From NCBI RefSeq assembly GCF_048564905.1, contig NC_133021.1, forward strand, positions 29,089,097 through 29,153,096: DNA of 64,000 bases, in the 5' to 3' direction. The stretch is from Vicugna pacos (lineage: Eukaryota; Chordata; Mammalia; Artiodactyla; Camelidae). The translations under genes were made by a program, and so were the position numbers. The notes under the pieces are model-generated. The model was not told the DNA's origin. It ran no database searches and saw only the letters and a program-made list of their open reading frames with translations. Below, one piece after another: positions 34,296-46,504 of this stretch (its first letter is position 1; the number at the start of each line of letters is the position of its first letter).

Positions 34296-36724
34296 CGATA
34301 TATATTATATACACCATAGGCCAATTTTTAAAATAAACTCAGAACATATTTTTAAAAGTACAGTCCAAAATGCATACAAAATACTTTAAAGGAATTCGCA
34401 ATTCAGTGTATTTTCCTGAATGATTTTAAGGAGTTCAAGTCATAACCCTTAGCAAAATTTCTCTCATCTCCCACCCCAGCCCCCGACCTTACGCCCACTC
34501 TCTGTGGGCCCTGTGACTCACCAGAACCTCAGACTATTCTTCCTCATTCATCACTGCCTATCCTGCATATGCTCTTAGACAAAAATACTCTCCACTCACC
34601 ATGCTTTACCAGAATCCTGACTGTGGCTCTTTAGGGACTGTTCCTCTTTTTGTGTCTTTGTTTTTCTGCTGAGAATTCCTCCTGGGTGTCTTTAGTTCAT
34701 TTTACCACTCTCCATTCCAATTCTGCATCTTCTGAAGAGACTGAATTTCCCACGGTTTATGAAGTATAGAAAATGAAGCCACTTCCTGTATAGCCAACTT
34801 TCAAAATGAAGTTCTTGTGAAAGAAACATAATATGACAATTAAAAAGCAATTTCCAATTAATTTGCTTTCTGTCATTTACTCTAAGACACACGTTTCCCC
34901 ACATTTGTACATTTCTTAAATCCATTAATAGTGGATCTTTGTTTAAAAGGGTGGCATTTGGGCAGCATTTACTTTTCTTTGTGATATATAACATTGTATC
35001 TTTTAATCAGAGGCCACAATTTTATGAGATTTGATAAACTTGCATAAATGCCTTAATTGTGTTTTCAAACACATAATATTGAGACAGATGGCATTACTTT
35101 GGTTATATCATAGAGGGTAGGGAGTGTCAGGGGTTTTCCTTGTGATTAAGACCTTCTTCAGAAGCTAGACTCAATTTTAAGTTTTGACATGAAAGCCATG
35201 ATTGCACTAAGAAAAATATCAGCCTTTGGTCATTAGTTTTTGGCAAATGTCTACTCTTTTCTAATGGAATAATTTGAAGTAGAGGAATGTATACCAATAT
35301 AAGTCTCAGTGAATAACTGGGCCAAAGGAGAATATATTTACCACAGATTCATAACAAATGACTTATATCCTTTTTTATCTCATCAGGCTCTGCAACTTCA
35401 CCTCTGGGGAATTTGTAATTTATGCCAAAGAGATAATAATAATGGTTTTCATTTCATGGGTTTACTTTTTTCCCTTTAAAATGAAGAAATTACAGCACCA
35501 ATGTAAGATTTGCTACTTCAGCATTACTGCCATTATGATAAATAAAAATGCACATATTCGCTCTATTTGTTGGTGAAAAAAATCAAGTGGCGTTACTATT
35601 AAGACAGACGAGCGTGGCCATTTGCTAAGTTGTATATTCATGGACACATCTTCCAAGAGGTCTTAAACATTACTTCCTGTGTAGAGTGGTTAGCCCAAGT
35701 GCATAGAAATGGTCTTTCCCTTCTCATATATTCTCTTTGCTTACCTCTTGTCTTTCTCTAAAATCTTAGCTATACATATTATAATTGGAGTGATAATTGA
35801 TAACTACATAAAGTAGATATCTGGTTAAACATCACTTCCAGAACTAACGTCAATGTCAGATAGTTTTGGATTTAATACTGTTGGTGTTTCAGCACCTTAT
35901 ACTGAAAAATTTACTGAGCAGCTGTAGAGCTGGGGACATTTGAACTTACAGATATGTATGATGGTACCACTAGATGGTCCACAGTTTTGATTATTGCAAG
36001 TGTTCCTCTTTCTTCAGTAAATTCTAAAGTTTTCCTTCTGTATTTGAGAACTCTTTTACTGTATGTGTTCAGGTAATTTTATTTAGTTTATTGTTTTTAA
36101 TATTTTAAGTCTCTTATGTAACTATCCATTGGAGTTTTTATTTTATTGACTAAAATTTTCATTTCTTTGTGTCTATTCTTTTCTGAAGTAATTTTGGTCT
36201 TTGATAAGTGGCTTGTTCCTATTGTAATGCCTCATGTCTTTATTTAACATATTTACTTATAATCTTTATATTTATAATCCTTATCTAATGGTTGTGTATA
36301 TGAGGTCCTTGGGGTATACATGTTGTTTCTTATGTGAGATCAATTTTAGCTAACTATGAGATTTTGATTGAATGTGTTTCCATTATAAAAAGTTTTTATT
36401 GACTTCTACAAATTAATTCAGAGATGTTATCAGACTAGGATCACTTTGAATGTTAATTTCCAACCCAAGGTTTTCTACAACTTGTAGTTAGCACGCATTG
36501 TAAACACCAACTTTATGATGGTAGGTCCAATACCATAAATTCTCAAGATATACTATATTATTTCCAACAAAAGAGCAGACCAAGAGTCACATTTCCCTGT
36601 TGTCTTTATCTGCTGGACTGATGGATAGCGTTTCCAGTCTATCTTTCACTGAGGATGTTGCCATCAACCCCCCTAGCTTTTTGTGGGGGTCTGAATGTCA
36701 ACATCACCTTACCTGGGAGCAAGT
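33816..36724. other. Intergenic DNA with a (GT)n microsatellite
   Basis: A (TG)n tract of about 13 units lies at 34268-34295 inside a TA-rich flank. Frames of 70-100 codons (33713-34006 minus, 34692-34994 minus) show no domains. The segment 36040-36400 is T-rich and could be very old LINE sequence in reverse, but I could not align it. Nothing else is recognised. Confidence 0.4.
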
Positions 36725-36725
36725 A

Positions 36726-37075
36726 TAGTTGTCCCCAGGTATCCGCAGGAGATTGCTTCCAGGACTTGCCCCAAACATCAAAATCTGTAGATGTTGTTTA
36801 CCATGTCTGCAAGTCTGTTTCTGTTTGGGGGATGACTGGGACATTGTTCTGTGCACCAGAAACTGACACATTGTAATTGACTATACTTCAATTAAAAAAA
36901 ATCTTTTTAATCTATAGATGTTTAGGAACAGTAGTTGGCCCTCTGTATATATGGTTCCACATTCACAGAATCAGTGAACCTCAGATTATGTGGTACTGTT
37001 ATTGTTTATTGAAAAACATCCATGTTTAAGTGGACCTGTGCAGTTCAAACCATGAGTCAGTTGTTCAAGAACTTA
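36726..37075 (-). mobile_element. Tigger-type composite repeat, split by an insertion
   Basis: The left part has TAGTTGTCCCCAGGTATCCG and GATTGCTTCCAGGACTTGCC, the end sequence of a Tigger-like MITE. The right part has AGTTGGCCCTCTGTATATAT, then AAGTGGACCTGTGCAGTTCA and CAGTTGTTCAAGAACTTATT. The last two correspond to the reverse complement of the left half of the MITE at 29382-29602. The element therefore lies mostly in the opposite orientation to that copy. It is interrupted at 36796-36908 by a small retroposon. Non-coding. Confidence 0.6.
36796..36908 (+). mobile_element. Short LINE-tail retroposon nested in the Tigger element
   Basis: A 113-base insert ends in GACTATACTTCAATT plus an A-run. 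That tail is the LINE-1 3' end also seen at 53040-53085 (CAACTATACTTCAATA). The flanks AATCTGTAGATGTT (36782-36795) and AATCTATAGATGTT (36909-36922) are a 14-base target duplication with one difference. It is either a very short 5'-truncated L1 or a SINE sharing the L1 tail; the first 60 bases did not match anything I recognise. Confidence 0.7.
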
Positions 37076-37261
37076 TTGTACTCATCTTCTCTTCCTCATG
37101 GCCATTGACCCTTTAACTCATTGGTTATCAAGACCTAGAATCTTTTTAAGAAAGCCTCTCCATCAACTTTTTTGCATTCTTTCCCCCAGATTTCCCTTGA
37201 TTCCGTGGGAGCTTAAATGTGCATCTTAATGAATGTTTGTTATGTTTATTCAGAATTTCTC

Positions 37262-37410
37262 AGGGGGGATAGTATAGCTCAACTGATAGAGTGCCTGCTT
37301 AGTATGCATGAAGTCCTGGGTTCAATCCCCAGCACCTCCATTAAAAACAAAGAATAAGTAAATAAACCTAATTACCTCCCCCCCAAACAACAATAAAAAA
37401 CAAACAAAAA
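37262..37410 (+). mobile_element. Camelid tRNA-derived SINE (Vic-1-like), full head
   Basis: Complete tRNA-like head: TATAGCTCAACTGATAGAGTG (A box), GCTTAGTATGCATGAAGTCC, GGGTTCAATCCCCAGCACC (B box), then CCTCCATTAAAA, an A-rich spacer, CCTAATTACCTCCCCCCC and an A/C-rich tail. A possible short duplication AATTTCTC occurs at 37254-37261 and 37449-37456; this would make the tail longer than shown and is tentative. Confidence 0.9.
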
Positions 37411-40400
37411 CAATTGAAGTCAAGTTTAAAAACTTTACTTAAAAAAAAAATTTCTCTTTGCTCTGTAATTGGAGGTTTTTGATTTTTTTTTCAGTTTGTA
37501 CAGTATATAACATTGCCATGAACAAAAACATTCTTTATCAAGAATATTCTCTTAACTTCTTTTATATTTAGTTTCTCATAGCCTCATTAGTCATCTCATC
37601 TCCTAAAACATCTAAGACACTGTTCTATCTGGCTCCAAGAAATACGTACATCATTATTCTTTGGTGGTGATTTTTCCCCCCTTTTATCCTTAGTTAAACT
37701 CTAGTCCATTAAAAAAATGTAGCATCCACAGATACAATAGCTGCATCCATATTTTCCATAGACATAATGAAAGGAGTACAATTTTAATATACATATAATG
37801 AAAACTGGGTTTCTTCATTAACTCACTGCATTAGTGTGATTAAAAATTTTAATGATGTCTTCCTTAAAACCTTTTATTTTCTCCATCTGATATTCAGAAA
37901 AGTACACTTATAACACAATTTCTGTGTGATGATTCAATCTGTCTCTTGACATTTTTTAGAAATGCCACCCAAATTATTAATGCTAAGTTTATTGTTGCTG
38001 AAAGAAAAGCTAAAGACATGTTGAATATCAAGATGCTGTTCATCTAAGTAATATGACACGGGCTGTTCTTTGTAATTACTATTGAAACCAAATGGGTCGA
38101 AGAATTAATTCAGAGAGTGTCATAATGTTGTTTTCAGGCTCTGGCCATATTTCATGATTTCATTAGCCATTAGCACAGCTATTTTAGCAGAGGTGAATGT
38201 CCCAAATTAAGGATGACTGAGATTCAGGAACAAGAAGAGCCCTCCTGAGATTCAGAGAATGTACCCTGTTGTAAAGATAGTATTAGTGGCAAAGAAGAGG
38301 GAAAGGTGTGGTGTGAGAGGAGTGTGAGTGGAGGTGCAAGGTAGAGGATCCATGGACAGCGTCGGAGTCTAATAACATGGGCATTAATTCACTGTCCTTG
38401 TGTTGCCCGGGCAAAGCCTACCACAGTTAGCATCTAGTTCAGATTTCACATCTTGAAAAGACTAGGAATAAAGGTAAGAAGCTGTGACATTACTTCTAGG
38501 TCCTGGTTATCACTGCAAGACAATCAAAGAAGTATTAAAGGTCAAAATACCATTGACTAGGAGTCAGTCTGGGCAAGGACTTAGCAAAATTTTGATAGAC
38601 AATTGCACACTGTAAGGTTAAAGTCTTTATATTCCTTTTGTCAAGGGCCAAATTGAATACAAAACCCACGATAAATCTGAGTCTTTAGGTGTGTGTCCAC
38701 AGACAGGAAAGAAGAAAAAAGACAAAAGATAGGTCTGTGTAGAAACAGATGAAGGCGCTGAAAGGACTAAGGTGGGGCGTGGCCATCAGACAAGACTCCG
38801 GATCACTAGAGTTTGTTAGTCTTGTTGGATTTTTGCATAATCACAACAAATATTCCTATATATGTACTTTTAACGTTATAGACAAATCATTCCGTTTCCT
38901 TTTACTTACTGTTAGAAGAGGTAGTTTCTGTTAATCCATTTTCATAATTGTGACCTAGCAGACACTGTAGACGGATTTGTTTATAGGGTGGAATATGCTT
39001 TTGAAAATGATAAGGCTAGCTTATTCTTATATGTTAAAGAAAAACACAGTTAGGATTATTAGATAACAGTCTTAATAAATGGAGTGTATTCTCATTAACA
39101 ATACCTCAAGTTTTTAATTAGTACCTATTTATGAAGGCTGGTTTTATATTTAATACATTAATGTTATAAAATCCATTTTCTTTCCATTAGATTGAACAAT
39201 GTATGCTTTTCAAGATTCTGCCATAATTACCTTTGCTTCTTATAACTGTTTTAAATTTATATATGGAACTAAGGTTGTAGAATGGAACTTTAGTTGGAAA
39301 AGTTATACCCAGAGCTCTCTGGAAAGTCTTCCATCCCACACATGTAGGTAAGCAATTAATAATCAATTTTAAAGCAAATGAAGGCACTGACTCTACGTTT
39401 ATTTAAGTAGCATGGTTTCTGCATCATACTCCTGATGAGTCATTCTCAATAGGAAACAGAAATCTCTTTCTTCATGAACCATTGTTAACACCTTTTTCCT
39501 TTTTCCCATTAATTATGAGCTGAAATTAGCATATGAATTCTATTAATAATAATCGAGAAGGAGGTTGTATTATTCGCCAGCATCATTTTAATTAGCAATG
39601 TTTCTTGCTAGGAGAGGTGGATCTGTGAAGTGGTCAAAACTCAGGAATGGAACTCCCCTAAATTGCCGTTTGACTTGGTCTGCACATTCAGGGTGTCCCA
39701 AACCACCATCTGCTAGGCTCTTGGCTACCTTTATCTCTTTTACTGTACATTCAAAGTATTACTGTTCTGTCTTGGTGAATGACTCTGATTCACACAAGAA
39801 ATTTTTATATTAAAAAAATGAAATCTTAACAATATGTGACTTTGATGCCACTTATCCAATATCTAATACTAAATATGATTGTTTTATGTTTAGCAGATAT
39901 GGTAGACGTGGGGGATATGCCAAAGAATATGTCTCACATGGTCTTTCTATTTAGTTTTGGAGTCTATTTTTTGTTGGCTTTCCCCTCAGAAGATAATGAT
40001 TGTAGACAATTATATTATTCTTCCTAATTATTTTCTAAGGAAGGATTATATTTTATGTGACAATCTGTCCCACTGTGCAGCAAAATGCACAAGAAAACCC
40101 TTTAAGAACCCAGTGTTGAAAGTTGAAAGGCTGCCTTTTCCTATTTGATATCATTGTGGAAGAGAACTTCTAAAAGAATAAGGACTGAATTTGTCTTTGG
40201 ACTTTAAAATAAGCAACCATGCTTCAAGTGAATGGTTTGAGGCCCAATGAATTAAGCTTAATAAAGGCTTTCAAATCCTCAGTGTACAAGTAATGGGTGT
40301 GTAGGAACATTCTGTTGAAGAGTAAATGTATTTTTGAAACAACCAGCTTTTCTTTCCTTTGTGGTTGGAATTCTTTCTCAGTTGTTACGGTGAAAATAAA

Positions 40401-41635
40401 AATGCCAGAAACAATTCATGTGTTTAGCTTGCAAGGTTGGTGTTCTGGAAACCTGGGGACTGATTAGCAGAATATCTTTCCTCCTCAAGAATGTCACATG
40501 CCCATATGTAGTTTATATAAAATTTATGAATTGCCTCTCTTCTTCACCCTTGCTACCCCTGAGAAGGAACAGGGAGGTGAACAGGGTGAAATGTAATTAG
40601 ATCTTTCTGTAAATCTCCCTTTGGAAGGTCCAGTCGAGTCCTCCCAGATGGGGTTCAAGACTGACTGGAGTGGCTGACTGCTATGAGTTGCAGTAATATT
40701 CTTTTGGTACTAATCAAAACAAAGTAAATGTCCTTCCTATAAAGGAATTATACTTGAGTGTCTTCTTTAATAAGTATCACTTTCATAAAATTTAAACTGT
40801 GAAATTTAAGAGTTCACTACTTGTCACCTGAGAATGAGATTTCAGAACATTTGTGGGAGTGCTTGCAAAGTCCTGTTGGCTGCTTCGAGCCCCACCCAGT
40901 GTACCTTATGACAACATAAGGTGTTAAGAAGAGAGGAAGGAAACAACTCCTTTCATTCTGACTTGCAAGATTTTTGAGTAGAAACTTTACCTTATTTGCC
41001 CACGGTCCTAAAATATTCATGCAGACCTGCTGCATTTATGCAGATTCTCCATCTCTTTATGGACGACCTTTTCCTGGTGGGCATTGAGTCACGTGTGGGG
41101 CACGTGCAGGGTGTTTCTGCAGACAGATGTTGACACAGTCACATGTATCAATCGACATAGAAATAGTGGAGAAGTGCAGGTCACTTTTTGGCTCTCAGAA
41201 TGACATGACTTAATTCATGCTAGGTAATAGCTATTAAAATTTAAATCAAGGCCTAACCATAACTTATATCTGTCTTCATTATCAAAACCAAGATTCATCC
41301 CTGAGAAGGGAAGCATTGGTGAGCCAGTATTTTCATTTTATTTGGCTATTCCGGATCCTCCAAAATATGACCTATCTCTTTTCATGCTCTTCATTCTCTT
41401 GCTGCTTTTCTCCTTGAATTGAACAAATATTGCTCAATGAGCTCATAAACATAAAACACTATATATGTCATTAAAGAAATATTAAAACAACCAAAAAAGG
41501 TATCACCCTACAATCATTTATACTTGAAACATGCCATGGAGTATCACTAAAGAAGATTTAAACAAGATTTTGGAAGGCATCCATTGGGCAGCTGTATATG
41601 TAACCATTTTCTCTCCATGATGGACAAGAGCCATG
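37411..41635. other. Long stretch of mostly unique intergenic DNA
   Basis: About 4.2 kb without a recognised gene or repeat. The segments 38105-38225 and 39540-39615 have low repeat character and homeodomain-like TAATTA/ATTAGC cores. All open frames are below about 75 codons and featureless. Confidence 0.45.
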
Positions 41636-41639
41636 CTTC

Positions 41640-41890
41640 CCAGACTTGCTCAGTTATCTCACATTTGCCCAGTTACAAATCTCCACCTCCATGTCCATGA
41701 GTCCATCATTCATGCTCCCTTGAAATGGCCTGTACTTGGTGTAGTCCTCTTCCTTCAAGTGCCAACTAAAGTCCCTTCCTTTCTGTGAAGCTCTTCTTCA
41801 CTGTGCCAACCATAGTGATTGCTGCCTTTTTTCAACACTAATCAATTGTTTTTGAGATCACTGTGTTCTGCATTAAAGTAATCTTTTACA
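41640..41890 (+). repeat. L2-type repeat
   Basis: TTCAAGTGCCAACTAAAGTC, CTTCCTTTCTGTGAAGCTCT and CTTCACTGTGCCAACC followed by a TGATTGCTGCC segment match the L2 3' region (consensus CAAGTGTCACCTCC, TGAAGCCTTCC). Diverged. Confidence 0.5.
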
Positions 41891-42612
41891 TATAGGCCAG
41901 AACTTTACAAATTACATTTATAAATTATTTCCAAGAAGAAATACCTCCTGCTTCACTGTAACCCTGATTTTCACCTTGCAAGTATTATAACAATAGAAGG
42001 GAAGGTAACAATGGAAAATGGAACTAGAGAATGCAGAAAGGATGTCATGTTAAATTATGCTTCCTCATCCTTCATGTTCCAGTGGTAACAGAAATGCCCA
42101 GTCCACCAATTTCAGATTTCATTCTCATACAGGTGTTGCTGTTTTACAGTTCTATACACATTTTTAAAAAATGAATGCCTAATGAATAAATCTAAAATTT
42201 TGGCCACCTGTCACCAGGTGGTGACAAAGGGACAGAGGTGTATATGTTGAGCAATCCCAGATAGTAAATCATAAACACACTCAAATGGATATTAAAATTA
42301 CACAGACACAAACACATAATTTCAGATTCTTTTCTAGTTACTTTTCTGATCTAAATTGCAGAAGTGCTCAGGAGATCCTCAACTTATGTTGGGAGAGAGA
42401 CTCTCTTCTGTTCCTACAAACCCACTTTGGCATAATTTCTCTTTCTGGGTCACATAAAGTGCATAGTTCACATGTGTGTCAGTTTCTCCCCTCCTTCAGC
42501 TCTTAGAGAGACCTGAATGTCTCAGAAAAGGTTGGCCTCCATTTTCCATCTTACTTAAAAATGACTGACACCTTCTGATTCTTGTTATAGCATTCCTTAA
42601 TTTCTTTTAATT
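41891..42612. other. Intergenic DNA, nothing recognised
   Basis: Unique-looking sequence between an L2 fragment and a SINE. A 73-codon frame at 42285-42506 shows no domain. Confidence 0.45.
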
Positions 42613-42626
42613 CCAGTAGGAAAATA
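42613..42626. repeat. Left target-site duplication of SINE
   Basis: CCAGTAGGAAAATA, repeated exactly at 42728-42741. Confidence 0.9.
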
Positions 42627-42727
42627 TTGATGACTTTCTTCTTTGATGGAGGTACTGCGGGTTGAACCTAGGACTTTATGCATGCTAGGCAACCACTCTA
42701 CCCCTGAGCTATACCATCTCCCTTTTG
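42627..42727 (-). mobile_element. Camelid tRNA-derived SINE, minus strand
   Basis: Reverse complement of the Vic-1-like head. The plus strand shows GATGGAGGTACTGCGGGTTGAACCTA (read in parts; B box reversed), GCATGCTAGGCAACCACTCTA, CCCCTGAGCTATACCATCTCCC (A box reversed). The tail is short. It is bounded by an exact 14-base duplication, which proves insertion and suggests a relatively late event in the camelid lineage. Confidence 0.92.
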
Positions 42728-42741
42728 CCAGTAGGAAAATA
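42728..42741. repeat. Right target-site duplication of SINE
   Basis: Exact copy of CCAGTAGGAAAATA directly after the SINE head. Confidence 0.9.
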
Positions 42742-42869
42742 GATGAAACAAGATACAATAAATCTTTGTTCCAGTTTTCAAACAATTTTATTAAACATTA
42801 CAGCTGTTACTGACCCATTAAAAGGAGAACTTTGGTCTCTTGTTCAAGATCCTCTTATCCTATAGTTTT

Positions 42870-43215
42870 GTCTTATCCATTCAAACCTACCTCCCACACT
42901 GCACTGTGCATAGAATTAAATATGGCATCCATTGCTGTCCTGTAAACATACCCCATATTTTCTGGACTCTGTGTTTACCTTGGTTGTATACTTCATACTT
43001 TCTCAGCCAATCAGAATCTTCCTTTTATTTCAGGTACAACCCAAACATCATCACCTACATAAAATATTCCCTGATGACCACTGCTTTTTGGGTTCCTTTC
43101 TGCTCTTAAATGTTCTGTCGGTTTGTTCATTTCTTTATGACACTTGTATGCAGCTCCTGATTGTATTTATTTTCATGCTTCTCTTTTACTTTCTGTTAAA
43201 CTGAAAGCATCTTCT
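42870..43215 (+). repeat. L2-type repeat
   Basis: ACCCAAACATCATCACCTAC, AAAATATTCCCTGATGACCA, TTGTATGCAGCTCCTGATTG and CTTTCTGTTAAACTGAAAGC follow the L2 3' order (consensus ...CTTCCCTGACCA..., ...TAGACTGTGAGCTCC...). The overlapping 85-90-codon frames are incidental. Confidence 0.5.
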
Positions 43216-44400
43216 AGCATAAACCAAGCTAACTACCTCTGTTTCCTCTATTCCAGTAGAACTCACTGTAGATGGCTTCCTCCTACTTACTGAATAAAAG
43301 CCTGTCAATCTAATATGAATAGAATCTATTACATTATATTCAACATCACTCAGCTTTTGAGTTGCCTTGGTTATACACAAGGTTTTTAAAGAAAATGAAT
43401 TAATAACTAGAAGAGAAATTAGAGAAATCTTTATTATGTGCACACACAGACAGTTTTAAACTGAATCTGTTCAGATCCAAGGACATATAATTTGAGGCAA
43501 CTATTTTTACATTTTTCAGATGTCTCACGCTAAGCAGGAAAACACAGGAGGGAAAGAGTTTTTTGTTTTTGTTTTTTTTTTTAGCTTTTAGGCTAATCAG
43601 GACTTTACTAATGATTTTTGTCATGGGAATTTAGAGGATATTGTGTGAATGACTAGATGATACTAAGAAAAGAGGATGAAGGAAAATTAGCTGCAATGGG
43701 AGGGTGTTGGAGTAAGGAAGAAATAAAGTGTTAAAGTAGGTGGAAAAGGGAAAAAAGTTAAAGAAATAAATTAATAAGTGGAGTAAATTACTAAGGCTAA
43801 GCTTAAGAAGCTTGAATTATATGTGGAAAACAAGTGGGTGCCAATAGAATGATTCAAACAGATAAATTACGAGTCGAGTGGGAGAAATGTATGCTTTTAC
43901 AGTAAAGCATTTTAAGTACACAGGGATGAAAGGAGAAAAAAATCATATGCAGCTACAAAAAGTAAAGTTCCCCTAATAAAAATGTGAACAATCACACATA
44001 GAAAATGATTCATTGCAGAATGAAGGGTGAGCCTCAGATCTGTAGCAGTCATCTCAGTATGTTGACCTTTGTAGATTGAAGAACAAATAGGAAATGCCAA
44101 CACGGCATCTACAGTCAGAACAAAGGAGGCAAAGTTATTGTAAGAGCCACAGATTTAAGCTATTGTTGTGCAAAAAAAACTGCTTTAAAATGACAAGAAT
44201 TGTAGCCCTAGAAAAACAAAGTCCTAGGAATTTTTTTTTTTAAAGCTGAAATTATATGCATCTCCACTGTGAAAATACTTCAAGCCTTTTGGTAATCAAA
44301 GAACACATTTATCCAATACAGTTTTTTGAAGGTTTTTTTTTTTTGGTTGCCAAGAATGTATTTTAACAATTACATATTGACATTAATATTAGAATAAGGT
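43216..44400. other. Intergenic DNA, nothing recognised
   Basis: AT-rich, with T-tracts at 43568-43582 and A-rich stretches. No supported gene or named repeat. Confidence 0.45.
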
Positions 44401-44404
44401 GGAT

Positions 44405-44610
44405 CTTTATTTCAATCACAGCTCAGTTACCTTCTAGCTTTGTAATTATAAGCAAGGTACTTAAACTTCCATATTTTCATTGTCTTTGCTGGTAAAATAT
44501 GAGTAATGCTACCTACTGATCATGCCACTTGGAGAATCAGTGAAGTAAATTGGGTAATGTCAGACTCAGAACTCATCAAGAAGTAATCCTTCAGTAAGTT
44601 CTGTTGTATG
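44405..44610 (+). repeat. MIR element (5' and core)
   Basis: CAATCACAGCTCAGTTACCT, TCTAGCTTTGTAATTATAAG, CAAGGTACTTAAACTTCCAT and GGTAAAATATGAGTAATGCT, then CTACCTACTG, follow the MIR consensus (CTCTGCCACTTACTAGC, GGGCAAGTTACTTAACC, GTAAAATGGGGATAATA, CTACCTC). Confidence 0.7.
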
Positions 44611-46070
44611 GCATGGCACCTTGTAAATAATGCTCTAACTTACCCTTTGTAAAGAGAGTTTTTAATTGAATATATAACAGTGTGTTAACTTATTAAATAT
44701 GCTATCCCCCAGCTGATTATCTCCATGACTTCTTGAGTTGAACTCAAGACAAGGCCTCATAAAAAATGTAAAGGCCTGATTTATTTAGCAAGCCATTCCA
44801 TTTCCTATAGATGTTTTCCAATCTCACCCTCTATCAAAACTCCCACACCACCACTAGCCAATAATTTTTCCTATTAATTAGTCAAGAACCTAGAGAGATT
44901 TTATTATCTGGGAATAAGATGGTGCCAATTGAATACAGAAGAATCCATCCAGGATACAAATCAACAAAGCAAAACGAAGCAGAAAGACAGCAACCAGGAC
45001 AGATTTTGAGTTTCAAGCTCACTACAGAAGATTTGCATCACAATGGATTACTTATTCTTGAAAACCTATGGACTATGTGGGTGTATCTGAACTCCTGTGA
45101 AAGCAATAATGTTATTGTATAAATGTTAAGTGCTTTAAAAGCCTCATCATGAAGGCCCCATACAAGAACATCAGTGAAACTCATGAAATGCTCCACAGTT
45201 ACAGTAGTTTCTAGCTAGGCTCAACCTACTGACCCATGAAAATAACATTTGTTGAATGAAAACACAGCAGCTGGTATTCCATCATGCATACGCCTCAGTG
45301 ACTCCATGAACGATGGTTTACCTCCTTTTAACATCTTTCATTCAGAACGTTCTTTTTTCTATCTGACATATGGTAAATACTCTAATTAAGATAGGAATAG
45401 AAATTAGAAGAGATTGAAAAATTATTTTAAATAAAGGGAATTTATAATTTAAAATCTTCCCATAAGGACAACTCCAGGACTAAGAGTCTTCATCTGTAAA
45501 TTCTAACCAGATAGAAAAGCAACAGCAATTCTAGGACATTTCCCAACTCATTCTATGATACCCAAGTCATTTGAGGACATTCAAAGAAGACAGTAGACCA
45601 ACTTCCTTCATGATTTTCCTAAAATTTTAGCAAATCCAGACATACAGAAAGGATAATACATCATGACTAAGTAGGGAATTCTCAGTGGTTCAGTGTTGAA
45701 AATCAATTAATGTAATTCAGGGTACCAAAAGTCTAATAAAAATATGATCACCCTAAGAGGAGCAGAACAATAAGTTGACAAAATGTAGTGTTTATTCATG
45801 ATAAAAATTCTCAGTGAACATAGTGCCCTGCCTCTTACTGAAGGTTAGGCACCTCTACTTTTCTGTTTCCATAGCTTCCTATTATTTTTTTTATAAAATT
45901 CTTCACATCTTGTTGCTTAATTGCCTTTTTAGTTAGCCTAATGTTAACTAATTTAGATTTAGTAGAATTTCTGTTACATAACTAATACTTAGTTGCTAAA
46001 TTGCTGATAAATGATTAACATTTGGTTTGTGGCTAACCAGGAGACTTAGGATCAACAAAATGGGAGTTTA
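44611..46070. other. Intergenic DNA, nothing recognised
   Basis: Unique-looking. A 67-codon frame (44919-45122) has no recognisable features. A weak L2-like end (ACATTTGTTGAATGAA) lies near 45248. Confidence 0.4.
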
Positions 46071-46074
46071 TAAT

Positions 46075-46320
46075 AGTTCATTCTCATTGAATATATTTAT
46101 GTGCCAGAGAGAGTGCTAAATGATTTTCATGCAAAGGGTATTATTTTTATACCCACCACATAAGAAAGTCACTATTATTATCATTCCAATTTTACAGCTG
46201 AGGAAATAAAAGCACAGAAATTATAAACAATGTGCCCAAAGACACACACATGTTGGACTTGATCTCAGGCAGTTGGATCTTGAAGTCTCCAGTTTGAACC
46301 CCATCCTCCCTGCCCCTCAA
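46075..46320 (+). repeat. MIR element, near full length
   Basis: ATATATTTATGTGCCAGAGA, GTGCTAAATGATTTTCATGC, TTATCATTCCAATTTTACAG, CTGAGGAAATAAAAGCACAG and GGACTTGATCTCAGGCAG follow MIR order through the core to the 3' side. Confidence 0.75.
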
Positions 46321-46504
46321 TCAGAAGAAAGTGCTGATACAGGAAAGTTTATAGAGGAAAGAAAATATGTTTAACCCTCACCATGATACGTTTAAACCTT
46401 TACATAAAATAAAATAGATATCTAGCTGCTATACGTAATGGCCCATAAATGGGCTAGTGTATTTGCCCCCAATAAGATCAGAGGAAAAGGTAAAAATGCA
46501 GTGA

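Noticed and set aside
34692-34994. 100-codon minus-strand frame as gene
   Set aside because: No domain, no exon context, AT-rich composition; within chance expectation for the window.
37262-37340. tRNA gene
   Set aside because: Same SINE family with CCTCCATTAAAA tail; a retroposed copy rather than a functional tRNA gene.
42840-43204. 89- and 90-codon overlapping frames as genes
   Set aside because: They lie in an L2-type repeat in two phases and are hydrophobic by composition.
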